Positions 1 to 11,500 of a stretch of 64,000 nucleotides of DNA are shown here, piece after piece. The translations under genes and the position numbers were made by a program. Below the pieces are notes generated by a model, which saw only the letters and a program-made list of their open reading frames with translations, was not told the origin of the DNA and ran no database searches. How positions within the stretch are numbered: the stretch's first letter is position 1; every line of letters starts with the position of its first letter. The stretch is from Apostichopus japonicus (lineage: Eukaryota; Echinodermata; Holothuroidea; Aspidochirotida; Stichopodidae), in assembly GCF_037975245.1 (NCBI RefSeq), contig NC_092566.1, positions 15,683,501-15,747,500 on the forward strand, read 5' to 3'.

Positions 1-137
1 GACTCATGGATACTTGCCTCCCCCCCTCCATCCCTCCCACCCTTCAAGAAAGAAAGAAAAAATGCTTGATGTTGAATACCATGCAATAGCCTTGCCAGGA
101 GCATCCGAAAACGCTCTCCCTACACAAAAAATGTCGT

Positions 138-336
138 ACAATGAAATAAAAATTTCTTGAAAGTATTTTAAAAGTATATTACCCTTTTAGCATATTCTAT
201 AAACTTTAATCGGGAGCATTATTTTAACAATGAAATATTTTTACAATGAAATAAAAATATCTTAAAAGTATTTTACAAGTATTTTACCCTTTTAGCATAT
301 TCTATAAACTTTAATTGGGAGCATTATTTTAATTCG
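138..336. repeat. Tandem duplication, 105-bp period, about 1.9 copies
   Basis: The block starting ACAATGAAATAAAAAT at 138 recurs at 243. Both copies continue through the run CCCTTTTAGCATATTCTATA and end in GGGAGCATTATTTTAA. The copies differ by a few substitutions and a short insertion. This looks like a simple local duplication of AT-rich sequence with no coding content. Confidence 0.85.
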
Positions 337-1862
337 TACAAGGTTTCAATTTTTATATTTTTTTATTTATATTTTTTATATCTAGGTACAACCCTCTTAC
401 TGATTATCATCTCATTTAATAGTAAACTTTATGAAAAGGTTTTAATAATCCAGTACAAAAGTTTTCTGTCACCAAAACTGAATTTAACTGATCATTCATG
501 CAAGCTCTACTGTATATTTTGTTATTGTTTTTTTTGTTTCGTTTATTCAAAAATTCACACTTGCATATTGCTTTAAGTAGCTGTCTTAATTGCTTTCTCC
601 CTTTTTTTTTCTGTTAACTTTCATTTTTCATTTTGTTTTTGAGAAAAAAAAAATTTTCCCCATTTTTTCATATTTTTATGATTATTATAAAAAAAAAATT
701 TTGCTCTTCTGCAAGTTACCTCTGCTTCTGTTAGACATATATGACAGAGCAGTATTTGTTAAGGTGACACTGTTTGTCATATTTTCATGATATATATATT
801 TTTCATGATGAATAATATCTTGTCAGCTATCGCACGGGCTGGTGAGCATAAAGCCATTACTCTGTCGCTATCATGAATTTATGATAACTTTACTGTGTGC
901 GTGGATCGGCACTGAGTGCTCAAAAAAACGGGGTACCCTTAATATCTATATATATTTATATACAGTTCTTAAGACCTTGAATTATGATATGAAGTACTGA
1001 ACAGTTCATGAAGACTGAGCAGACGAAAGTAGGAATAGTTATAAATACTGCGGATTTCTTGGTATTGCAATCGTGGACCGGTTTTTAAAATTTCGAACAT
1101 TTTTGCTGAATATTACCAAAATTTTAAGATTTTTCTCGTGCAAGGACACCTCATGACTGGTTGTTTGTGGACCGTCCGTATGTTTATCGTCGCCTAGGAG
1201 CTTTCACTCAACTTCTGCTGGCAGCCTTCAAGTATGCAAATGATGCTACTAATGCTGGGCTGCGGCTGAGTGTTAGCTGACTTGACTGCCCATCTGTGCT
1301 TGTTTAATACAGTAAACCATGCTGACATTAATATACTGTATGTAGATGAAAACATCATTTGCCTCGGCAGTCAGTCGACGATCGGAATAATTCTCTCAAT
1401 TGATTTCATACATTTCTCGACGGAAAGGATGAATGCTTTGTACACGTTGTACTCGAAGCAGGTTTGACATAAAACGAAGGAAAACCACTTATTCGAAGCC
1501 CTTTGAACTTTTTTCATTTGGAACGAACTTGGAAGGACTTTAATCAAGGGCTCGACTATCTCATTTGGATCGCGAAAGCCTGTTTTCAAAACTTTCACTG
1601 CTTCAGTTGGATTTTTTCACAATTAGTTAATTGTGATATATCCAACCAAAATTAATCCTCTTGCTTCACTGGTCTCTTTTCCTGTTCATTATCAACTTTC
1701 AATTCTTTGCTCCACCACCTGGGAAACTCAGGTTCCTCTCAATTTAAAAAACAGTATAGCATGCATTTTGTTTTGTTACTTCTTTTCTTTGTGTGCGGGT
1801 GTGTGCGTAGTTTGGTAAATTTAAAACTTTTTATAACTCATGAAGAACTACACAGAGATCTT

Positions 1863-2150
1863 ACCAATTCTTTGCATAGGATTTTAATAATATGCTTCCT
1901 GAGTACACCAACACATCTCTGAATAAGTATTAAAACATACCAATTGGTGACCAATTATTTGCATAGGATTTAAATATTATGCTTCCTGAGTAAACCAACA
2001 CATCTCTGGACCAAGTATTAAAACATACCAATTTTGACCAATTCTTTGCATAGGATTTTAATATTATGCTTCCTGAGTAAACCAACTCATCTCTGGACCA
2101 AGTATTAAAGCATACCAATTTTGACCAATTCTTTGCAAATATAGGATTTT
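1863..2150. repeat. 87-bp tandem array, about 3.3 copies
   Basis: The marker TTTGCATAGGATTT occurs at 1871, 1958 and 2045 and in a modified form at 2132, giving an exact 87-bp spacing. Each unit also contains GCTTCCTGAGTA and ACCAACNCATCTCTG. Because 87 is divisible by 3, the - strand stays open across the units, giving a repetitive 62-codon ORF. I regard that as a by-product of the repeat, not a gene. Confidence 0.9.
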
Positions 2151-3495
2151 GGTATCATGTAATGTATTGGGTAAAATTATTTTTGTCCTCTCAAGTAATC
2201 AATCAAAGTAAATTTTGTTGATTCTCTTCTATCTAAAGTGAATAACAGCACCTGTGCAACTTTAATATTTTGAAGCAATGTTCCAAAACCAATTTTAAGA
2301 GCTTGTTTTTCTTGAAAGTAGCAAATTCATATCAAGTTACTCACTTTTCATTTCGTTTCTAGCAACTTCAATTTCTACCTGCTGATCTGGCTATATAGAT
2401 GCATCCATGGTCCAATAATTACAGCCACTGCTTTCCTTTTGTATGTTTTGACAAAGCAGAACAAAATTTCTGTATAACAGGTCCCTGGATTTGTTTCTCA
2501 TTGAACACTATTCTTAGGGCATTCAACAATCCTTCTTTCTTTGTGACAAAAGCATTGGGTTTTAACTGAACAGTGCTTAGCTAGCTAGATAGCATATATT
2601 TGAAACACATCTGAGAGCTTTCATTCAGTGTTCTGTTGAATGAAGCCAGGAAGCACATACAAATACACAAAAAGAAGGAAAAATCAGAAGAAAATAGCTC
2701 ATCTTTTAAGACTGTTGTCAACTTTTGGAGGTTTTTACTGTATGTTGTGTCTGTGTGTGTGTTTTTGTGTTGAAAAGGTACGGATTGACTAATACATGTA
2801 CTGTACATGGTCAAGAGGATTGGACTTGATCTTTCAGCCGGTTTACTTGCTGGGATGGTTGCCTTGTTCCATTGACATTGGTGTGGAAATATCTCAGTTT
2901 ATTATACTAATCAACAAGTGGAGAGTCATAAGTAATTAGTTGTAGTTGGTTGTTCAATTCTTGTCTTGTTTTTAATGTACAGTATTCATTAAAAACAGGA
3001 ATTCTGAACCAGATTCAATACCATGTTGTTTGAAAGGCCTTTACGCCTAATACCCACCTGTACACCGTAATTCTCGACCACTGGCAGGATTTTTAAGCTG
3101 TTTCTGTTTGTATACATGTGATTTTTTCCTGTGAATTTCCTTGTTTGGATGAAACTTTTAACGTAATACTTCCAATAATAGTTATTTTCAAATCTGTTTT
3201 AGCCTGAAGCATTTGGCTTCCTTTGTTATCGATGACAATCATTCCAGAAAAATGGACATTTATTCATCTGGTTATCATAATCATGATAATTGTGAGAAAA
3301 ATAGTAGATTACTAAATATTTAGACTAGTTACTCCAGTTTAATGACAGACTTTCAAATATATGCTGTCCAGTTTAATGACAGTACTTACAGATTAACAGT
3401 GTGGGTACAGTACGTTGGTTTTGGAGATTTATAGTGTGAATTAGCATATGTTTGGCCCAGGAAGCATTTGTAGCTCCAATTTGCTTCGGTCCTTG

Positions 3496-3580
3496 CTTAC
3501 CTGTCTCCTCCCAACCTTAGCACCTTGTTCTACCGTGTCTAGAATCACCTGGTAACCTTTTTACACTGTGCGCCCTCTAT
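3496..3580. repeat. Dispersed repeat copy A (CTTACCTGTCTCC family)
   Basis: This segment begins CTTACCTGTCTCC and contains CTACCGTGTCTAGAAT and CCTGGTAACCTTTTTACACT. A clearly related segment, roughly 80 percent identical by eye over about 85 bp, lies at 57808-57891, and a more diverged one at 24306-24370. The family identity is unknown; an unclassified transposable-element end is the likeliest reading. Confidence 0.7.
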
Positions 3581-4181
3581 GACAGCTGTCCCTCTGGTCA
3601 TTGTCAATTTGTAGCTCAAAAAAACAGCGCAGTGTTATTGTTATGTTTTAATAAAAAATAAATAATAAAAAACAAATTGAAAAAAAGAATGTCAAAAACA
3701 GTGTGATGTTTCGGAAAGCACAGTTAAGCTGTCACTGTGTACGTATAGCAGGTTAATGCATTGTACTGTACCATTAAAGCTTCCCATTATATGTTTAGGA
3801 TTAATAACTTTTCAGATATTGCATAAAACCTCTATATAATACCTGGTCGGCAACCATCACTTTTTACCGTTGCCAGCTAAAATAATGTGAATAAGACATT
3901 GTGTTTCATCTACAGTATGGTGAACCGCAATTAGGAGACGTTCTAAAATGCACAGCGTAAGCTACTTGATGTCACAACTCACGATCAACGTATCTCATGT
4001 GCATTATTGTGCATCTTCTTACTATGGGCATATTTTTCTTTCTTTTTCTTCATCTTCTTTTGGGCTTTTAAGTGTTTGAAGTGATTGAATATTCATGACA
4101 ATTGACACTCTTAAGAGGCCACAGAGAGCCTGTTGATGATGTGAGCATGCTCAATTCAATCAGCTAGTTTGATCGTCACCC

Positions 4182-4301
4182 ATGGATCGAGCCAAGCACG
4201 AGGAAACGATTAAAGAATTCATCGTATCCGCAAGTTACACGTACTGTAATATAAAAACAATTATTCCTGCAGAGGATAACAAGGCGGACGGGAAAGATTG
4301 A
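4182..4301 (+). CDS. Upstream ORF of 39 codons before the candidate first exon
   Basis: ATG at 4182 opens a 39-codon frame ending in TGA at 4299-4301, about 60 bp before the next candidate start at 4363. The predicted peptide is hydrophilic (Lys, Glu and Asp rich at both ends) and matches nothing I recognise. If the transcript begins upstream of 4182, this would be a uORF able to reduce translation of the downstream frame. If transcription begins near 4350, from the TATA-like run at 4320-4326, it would not be in the mRNA at all. It is reported because of its position and unbroken frame, not because of any homology. A chance ORF is quite possible. Confidence 0.25.
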   Translation: MDRAKHEETIKEFIVSASYTYCNIKTIIPAEDNKADGKD

Positions 4302-4319
4302 GTGACATTGAGAAGGAGT

Positions 4320-4326
4320 GTATATA
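4320..4326 (+). promoter_or_regulatory. TATA-like run before the candidate first exon
   Basis: The heptamer TATATAA lies 37 bp upstream of the ATG at 4363. A start site 25-30 bp downstream would leave a very short 5' leader and would exclude the upstream ORF at 4182. In AT-rich DNA such runs arise often by chance, so this is weak support for a promoter. Confidence 0.2.
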
Positions 4327-4362
4327 ATTAGTTTGTGAATATTAATGAGATTGTAAAATATC

Positions 4363-4511
4363 ATGGATGCTAATTGGAATCTAAGAAACGACTCGTTTGA
4401 GATCTTTGACGAAGAGGACGTAAGCGATAATGACGATGATCTCCTCGACGATGAAGAAGTCTTTTTGGGGGACGTCGATACGAAAGGGATGAGCCAATCA
4501 GAGGGGAACCT
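4363..4511 (+). CDS. Candidate first coding exon, acidic N terminus (possibly of MELK)
   Basis: ATG at 4363, with an in-frame TAA 9 bp upstream, opens 49 codons plus 2 nt and runs into a good splice donor, CCT|GTAAGT, at 4512. The in-frame stop lies inside the donor, as expected for an exon boundary. The peptide starts MDANWNLRNDSFEIFDEEDV and continues with an Asp/Glu cluster (DDDLLDDEEVF), then ends around SQSEGN. This is unlike the surrounding AT-rich noise and has coding-like composition. I do not recognise the family. The exon ends in phase 2. Splicing to the acceptor at 50988 would keep the frame open through 15 codons into the MELK ATG at 51034, so it could encode an N-terminal extension of MELK across a 46-kb intron. 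It could equally belong to another gene whose next exon I failed to see. A weaker donor (GAC|GTAAGC) sits at 4420. Confidence 0.45.
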
Positions 4512-7500
4512 GTAAGTCAATTTTTAAGTAATAGTACCTGATAGTCCATCTTTCACTGGTCAAGGTAAAATGTTCTTTTCATAGTATGATATAGTACACA
4601 GCTGTAATAATTGAATGTTGATTAATAACATGCACCAACTTACACAGTGCCCCCTCCCCCCCCCACCTGGCGCCCGCTTTCCATCGGACAGGCATAATAT
4701 TTTCCTTGCGTATATCTTGTGATATGCCTGTAGGGCTTGAGTTTAGGAGAGATAGTGTTAAAATTAAGCTCATGTTTTGCAGCAAACACTCGCATAGTAG
4801 TAGTAAGTTGAGTCTCGTCTTTCCGACATGCTCAGTGATAAACCTCCACCACGTATCACGATCTTGCGCAAGGTTTATTGCTTCCTCGAAATTGTTAATG
4901 TTAACGTCCTTACATTGCGACTTTATTTTTCCAAGCAAGGTAGTCACAGGCCTTCCTACTGTACTGTACCAGTTTAGCAGTATGTCTCAATGCTTCTCTT
5001 AAAGCAACCTTTGCTGGAGCGTCCTCCTGGACACTCGCATACCTTTTGGTAATTACTGTAACACTTGTGTACAATATTGATCACACCTACATGCTAAGAA
5101 TATATATATCAGTAATTAATTGACCCCATTACTGTGAAAGTTTGCAGTGAAAAGCTTTGTACAAAATAAACTTTTATATTTTTAGTTCCCAACTCAAGCT
5201 GTACAGTAGTTCACTATAGTGCCATAATTAAATCTTTGGTACAAACAGACATATTTCCTCCTAAAACTTTTAGCTATATATTTACCCGCTGGTATACTTT
5301 AGCTTTGACAAATTAACAAGTTTCAGTGTCAATGCTTATACAGTGTGTATCAAAATAGTATGGCCTTAAAGATGAGGAATCGGCTGTTTAAATATTGCTA
5401 AAATCGATGATGCCAGGCACCATATTTTACACGTACATTGTTCCTGTAACTAGTTTCAGATTCGTGACTGTGCTGTTTATTGGTTTTCGCCAGCCATAAC
5501 TGCTATCGACTCTCAATCGAACTTCAGAAATGGGAAAGCTGTGACGTCACGCAAAATCCCGCATACAATATTGTTTGATTCCGCTGAGACGACATGACAT
5601 CTTTAATTTATCTGTTCTTGTAATTTAGCATGTTTTAGGCCAGCCTGTAGTATGGACCGATACATATATGTTTAATTTACTCTTTTTTCAAGGTATTTAA
5701 ATATTTGTTATGATATTATTTCAAGAAAAATAATTATTCCGATACATCTTTCTTTTTCAATTTTTTTTTTTTTCTTTGCTCTTTCATCGTGATGGTGAAA
5801 AATTTACCAAAAGTAAAATATGATAAAAAAAAAGGAGAAATATGATACATTATTTATCCCATGTTTAAAATCAAGCTCAAATAATGCATCATCTACTTGA
5901 CGCACCACAAAGTTTGTGTTTCATTTGGCTTAATGGTAAGACTGACTGCATACGATATTGTCCGTTTACCGCACTGTGCTTGTAGAGTGCATCCTGCAGA
6001 ATTGTAAAGACTGCACCAGGAACCCATTAATTCTTCTGCTGGCTAGCTTGTTTGAAATGAGACGCCAGTTGATATCCAGTGAATATAGTACAGTTTAAGT
6101 GTATTGTAGGACACAAAAGACTAGCTGATTCACAATGGATCATATTTGACATTGCCCTGTAGCTATGATGTTATTGCATGACAGCATGACAGTCTTTGAA
6201 TTGACTATATGAACAATATGCCATTATCCAGGAAAGTAATGTGCTTTTCGTCGCTATAGGTGGAGTTCAAAAGTCTTACATGCACATACTGCACATGTAT
6301 TTTACAACGCTCATGGGCCATGCAATTGTTGGGTTTTAATTTCCTTATGCAATCAACACTACAGACCGAAATGTTTCCTGATAGGTCATGATCAAGGTTA
6401 GTATTGAAGAACTGTATAGACTCCTGATGTGCAGGTGACCTCATTAATTCCCATATGACGTAAGATTTGTCACAGTGTCCTATTCGTAATGCGTTAGGTT
6501 GTCTTGTAGAATACATTTTTGAGTAGTCAAATCAGAAATTTGTTTTTTCAGAATACATAAAAAATAAATGTGTTTCTTATTCGTCATCTGCCAAAAGCAG
6601 TTGTTTTCGTTATGGATATATTTCCATATTTGTTTTTTTTAATTAGAGGCAACTTATGTAATACCTGTATCAACATAATGGACTAACCTACAAAGCCTTT
6701 GGTACATATGGGCTATTATATATGTGGTTAACAATTTCTGCATTGAAGTACACAACACAGTAAACCAAGTACAATTTTAATGTTCCTTTCATAATTTTTA
6801 TTCTACCTGTTGAATGTTTAAACTGACTTTGACAAACAGTGCCGACCCTACAATTCTAGTAATTTAAAGCAACCTTTCTGAGAAATGACGGTCTAGCCGT
6901 CGCTGGCCAAAGAATTTGTACCAACAAAGTCTTTGGCTTTGAGTACAGCGTTTCTGTATGTTGCCTTGATGGACGAATCTAACTGTAACAGTTATTACAG
7001 ACTTTGCCATCTGCGTTATAGTCATTACAGACCTTCCAATTGGGATCCCCCTCATGAGTTTGCAACCTGGTCGGTAAAAGTGACTTCATAGTTTTCCCTT
7101 TCGGGCAAAGCAAAGAGGGATTCTGGGAAAACCAAATTTCCAAGGGAAATCAATTATAAAATAACCACCTTCTATTGAGAGTATTGGTGCGTGTTTTCAA
7201 AATGTATGTAGTACCTTCATGTCTTCCCCTCCCAGACCTGCTACCCTCTCCTTCCCATTGCCTCGCGCCAAGCTTCCCACGAATCCTTCCATACCAAGGA
7301 AACTTCCATCATAGGCAGTGGGTTGTCTGTGGCGATGCCTACAGTAGTTGAACACATCAAACATTATAAGTATAGTAAATGCATAGTAAAAAGTATTAGT
7401 CATCCCTTGTTAAATTACGATTGATCAACTTTCTGCCTCCATATATAGTGATAGGAAAATAGTTCATCGTCATGGATACGTGATTACTGTACCATATCTG

Positions 7501-8125
7501 TACAAATGCCCTAGCTACATAATATTTGGCTCCTGTATACAGTACCCACCTGCACAAAGTAAGTACTAGTAAGATGGCATCAGTGTCACTGATAATATAC
7601 ATGCTGGTATCGTACGTTGACGACCAATCAGTACACATCTACAGTAGTACTGCAGAGCCGATAATATACATCTGTGCTGGCGTATAACTGATCAAAACAG
7701 CCAGTTTTATGAGTTTAAAGAGAGCACAAATGAATTATGAGACTGAACCAGCATATATATTATTAGTACCCAATACAAAGTATGATATCTAATTATTCGA
7801 AAATTTGTGCACATCTATGTATCGTGCGTGCATCAGGTTAGATTCTCAGTTTATTACACGTCGTTAATTTTTGTTGGTGTTGACAAATTGCTTTCTTGGA
7901 CCTCAGAAACTGTACTGTAGCCATTCTTTTTGTCCAACTTGTGTTTGTTGCTGTTATAGTTTGTCATTATTAAGCAGTGAAGATAGCGAAGGGATATGTG
8001 TGATGTCTGACTTTATTACTTCACATGCATGGTCTGCATAATTTGAAAATAAAGAAATAGAAATTGAATAAATATACATTGATTCCAGCAGCTTTCTTTG
8101 ATGCACAAATTACAATAGCAGGTGT
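4512..8125. other. Intron-like sequence with a LINE relic
   Basis: This is AT-rich non-coding sequence following the donor at 4512. The only recognisable content is the LINE C-terminal relic at 4800-4956, a CRE-type octamer TGACGTCA near 5552, and homopolymer runs near 5760 and 5826. No other exon-like segment was seen on either strand. Confidence 0.5.
4800..4956 (-). mobile_element. LINE (non-LTR retrotransposon) ORF2 C-terminal relic
   Basis: Read on the - strand, the frame from about 4956 to 4800 begins GRPVTTLLGKIK, continues to LAQDRDTWWRFITEHVG, and then degenerates. The pattern GRP, then a hydrophobic stretch, then AQDRxxWR is typical of the extreme C terminus of many LINE ORF2 proteins, after the reverse transcriptase. 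The remaining in-frame codons down to 4579 do not look retroelement-like. This is a short dead fragment; the clade cannot be assigned by eye. Confidence 0.6.
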
Positions 8126-8126
8126 C

Positions 8127-8167
<41 letters not shown>

Positions 8168-8186
8168 CAGTATATACATATACAGT
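8127..8186. repeat. AT dinucleotide microsatellite
   Basis: An almost uninterrupted (AT)n run with a few G and C interruptions, ending in TATACATATACAG. It immediately precedes the tRNA-headed SINE fragment. Similar AT runs lie at 8607-8629, 40812-40838 and 43893-43913. Confidence 0.95.
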
Positions 8187-8228
8187 GGACTTAAGACCTT
8201 CCTTACCGGTTTCTGGACATACAATCAG

Positions 8229-8340
8229 CATCCATAGCCTAGTGGTTAGGGTGTCCGCATATAAAGCGGGAGGCCAGGATTCGAATCCCGGTGGAGGTTC
8301 AAAGTTTTTTCACTGTTCTTGATTTTCCAACTCATTACAA
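8229..8340 (+). mobile_element. tRNA-derived SINE head fragment
   Basis: The segment has the layout of a tRNA gene: an A-box-like TAGCCTAGTGG at 8235, an anticodon arm TCCGC/GCGGG around the loop ATATAAA, and a B-box-like GATTCGAATCCC at 8278. A weak acceptor pairing (CATCCAT with GTGGAGG) closes it. The imperfect acceptor and T stems argue against a functional tRNA. The B box is followed by GTTTTTTCACTGTTCTTG and an AT-rich tail, as in tRNA-derived SINEs. The 3' limit is approximate. Confidence 0.65.
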
Positions 8341-8428
8341 TTTCAATTCTATATATTTACCGTAGGGTATAAAGTTCAGTAACAGCAGTTAAGTGCTCTA
8401 TACAATTATTGGAGCAGAGCTATATGTG

Positions 8429-8585
8429 TGTAAACACGCTATTCCATCGCATTGCAACTCAGAGTGTCAAGCACACATTGAGTTCTTGTCTCTGTGGTGA
8501 TCATCAGGCAACTCTTGATGCCTGGTGGCCTGATGATGAATGCCAACGTGAAAAAAAACTCAATGCAATGGAATAACGTTTTTAT
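8429..8585. mobile_element. Small foldback (inverted-repeat) element
   Basis: The left arm TAAACACGCTATTCCATCGC (followed by ATTG) at about 8431-8454 pairs with the reverse complement of the right arm ending near 8585, with about 21 of 24 positions identical. Inside lies a perfect 9-bp inverted pair, TCATCAGGC at 8501 and GCCTGATGA at 8528. The unit is about 157 bp and could be a MITE or a retroelement terminal fragment. No coding capacity and no clear target duplication were seen. Confidence 0.55.
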
Positions 8586-11500
8586 ATCTATCTATAGAAG
8601 AAAAAAATATATATATATATATATATATAGTCATAAATTACCACAGGAAAAGTAATACATGTATGTAGATTCATACATGTCACACATATGTCTGTAATCA
8701 TACCCTTTTCACCTGTTTTGTCAACTTATGTACAGTATGCATGGCCAAGTTTAGATTCCCTAGAACTGAGAAGCAGAAAGCATCAGTCATTCCTTTGATC
8801 TGTTTTGTGTTACTTTCAATTAAAATCAGTGGGAATCCCACCACTTCTTGACCTACATTTGAAAAGCATTATACACATCAGATAAAACCCCTGAATGCTC
8901 CTTTAAGCAAACTTACAATTGGTCAAATTATTTTGTTGTGTGACAATTGTGACAGCTTTAATAGTCTGTACCCACTCACTCCCACTATACAAATTAACCA
9001 ACCTATACAGTAGCTCTGCTCAACTTTACAAGTTGAAAAAAAAAATCAAGGAGGTTATTTATAAACAAACAATGACAATTGTTGAATGTCAAGATTCGTT
9101 TTGTTCGAATTAGTTACAGTTTTAAAGGTCTATTAACGAACATCTTGCTAATAAGCTCCATCTCGATCTGCAATTAAAAAAAAAAAAACTTCCGGTCTTA
9201 TAGTGACATTAATTAACTATTAATAATTCACTATTGCAAACGACGCTCGCTCGTTTGGCGAATGGTGTGCATCTCACGTATCTTATCATGATCAAAGTTT
9301 TGTGGATTATTATCTCATATTGACACTTCGATGTCGATGTTTATTATATTTCCATACATCGTCTGAACTTGAGATTATTAGCTTTTGGCTTCTAAGACCT
9401 GCTTGGATCAAATACACCAGAGTATCATTAATATTCTTTTGTACTGTATGTACAAAGGATAATGATTGAGAAACAGTGTTGCCACTGTAGTATAGTTTCA
9501 TCTTTCATGACACTGATTCTACTTAATATAGATATGATAAATAGATTGATTCAGCATGAAATAATCTTTTTTTTTTTAATTATTTTTTCAGTTAGTTTTC
9601 AATGCATTTATTTGTTTATCCATTCATTTATTTATTTGTGCATTTATTTATTAATTTATTTATTTGTGTATTTATTGATTTATTGAGCTATAATCCAGGG
9701 ACACACCGGGCAGTATGATACAGTAAGCCATATATATACTGTATGGTGCACAATATACTTAATCTTGGTGTGTCTTCAATTTAGTCAACTTTTGATTGCA
9801 AAATATTGTAGGACTTACAGTAGCCATAGCTTTATATAAGCCTGCAGCTAGATATGTGATACATAGCCTGTACTGTACAGTATAACATTTCCACAAGAAT
9901 GCCATACATTGCAATCAACTACAATCAAGTCCTTGTGGTTCCCTGTTCAACAAGTTGTTTCATTTCCTAAATCATAATTTACAAGAGCGCCCTCTAAAAT
10001 GTGTTTTTTTAATTTACCTAGTAGAATTCAGAGGTTATTTGGAGTATACTAAATAACATGTTGTTTCAAGGAACTTCGTAAGAATTACAAAAAGGTTTTC
10101 CAGGCCATTAATGTTAACTGTTTTAAGCTTAAAAGTAGAAAGCAAATTCTCTCATCATGTTTAAAGCTTAGTTAATAGATATCCTTACATATCACATACA
10201 GTCATCATTGCCCAGATGAACAGTTCTTCTTAAATATCTTTGTAGGCAATATTTTGCACCATTTGGGAGCTATCAAGATTTCTTAAGTAATTGTGTCAGG
10301 GGCTTGCCATTTTGTAATTATTTGTCATTAGAGATACAGTAAGTTAAAGCCACAGAATTATCTATTATTTGGCATGACTTTATTACATTCAGATTCTACT
10401 GTATGTGGATCAGAAGATGAAGGCAGCTTAGATACAGTATAAGCCAACATATGAGGACTTAACTTTTGGGTAGATATTTATCCCCCAAAACTTCCAGAAA
10501 GTAACGAAATGTTGCCTTAACATACTGTACTGTAATTTCATAAAGATACCACTTTACTTAATCTATTAATCAAGTTGAACAAATTTTTAATTTGGTTTCC
10601 TCCTGTAATTATTAAAATGACAGTGTGTATACATAAATAATTTGTTGTTGCTGTTCACTGGCGTTGACCTTTAACCTCTCTTCTCCTACGTAGGTAAATG
10701 AAACAACATGAGCCATTTACCCATTCACCTATTTGACGCACAAATATTTTGAACGCATCACTGCCAATTTATTCTCAATATAATGGATAATTTCCTGCAA
10801 ATCTTTACACTAGCTGAGTTGTTTCAATAGTAAAGCTATTACAGATAACACATCGAGGAAGTGATCTGTTATAACAAGACTTTTAAGTTCTGTACAATCA
10901 CGTAGACCAATGATGACAGGGTTGGGTTTGCGTCTCCTTTAACAGACAACTCAAGAGAATAATTTAGCGCTCAAGTTGTGTGCTGTACAGTGTTTTTTTT
11001 TTGATAGGCTCTAAATTTTGACTGTTATATTTAATACATGGTTCCTGTGCACTCAAAAAATTCTGTTAACTTTTATTAAAAATTTGACAATTCTTTTTCC
11101 TACGCGATAACGCCAAGTTATAAAAATGTATAAAAATTCTATATTTAAAATATAAATAATATATAAAAAAATATATAAAATAACAATTTTATGAAAATTT
11201 ATAAAAATTTTATACGTGTAAAATTAAGTTGAGCTAACGTTTCGATCCTAGCAGGATCTTCTTCAGAGGCTGAATGACAAGTAACAGTAACAGAAGGGAC
11301 AAATAAACACACAGAATACAGACAGGTTAATTGAGCAGGGTGAACACAAAGAGATAGATGTAAGGGGATAAGCCGACAAGGGATGGAGAGAAGAAAGCAA
11401 CAGGGGAAGAGGAGAGGTAGGAGATAAGCAGTGGAGGGACAAAGAGAGGATTAAGGGAAGAGGGTAGGGCATAAACTAGAGAGGGCAAATTATTCTATGA

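Larger units (their letters stand above)
1..4181. other. Upstream flank without recognisable coding exons
   Basis: This AT-rich stretch carries no ORF I can defend as coding; the short ORFs are isolated and of low-complexity composition. It contains a 105-bp tandem duplication near 138-336, an 87-bp tandem array at about 1863-2150, and one copy of a dispersed repeat at 3496-3580. Poly-A and poly-T runs are frequent around 600-700 and 3640-3690. If the candidate exon at 4363 is a true first exon, the last few hundred bases here (about 3900-4180) would hold its promoter. I could not pick out a convincing core promoter apart from the TATA-like run at 4320-4326 downstream of this block. Confidence 0.6.

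Noticed and set aside
4176-4520. 114-codon - ORF opposite the candidate first exon
   Set aside because: It is the antisense shadow: its Ser-rich run comes from Asp/Glu codons of the + strand exon.
4579-4947. 122-codon - ORF as a complete gene
   Set aside because: Only its first part has LINE C-terminal signature; the remainder is unrelated read-through, so it is reported as a LINE relic.
8229-8298. Functional tRNA gene
   Set aside because: The acceptor and T stems have several mismatches and the sequence continues as a SINE-like body; treated as a SINE head.
8500-8560. Hammerhead ribozyme suggested by CTGATGA followed by GAAA
   Set aside because: The bases between the two conserved blocks do not form stem II and the closing stems are absent, so the core is incomplete.
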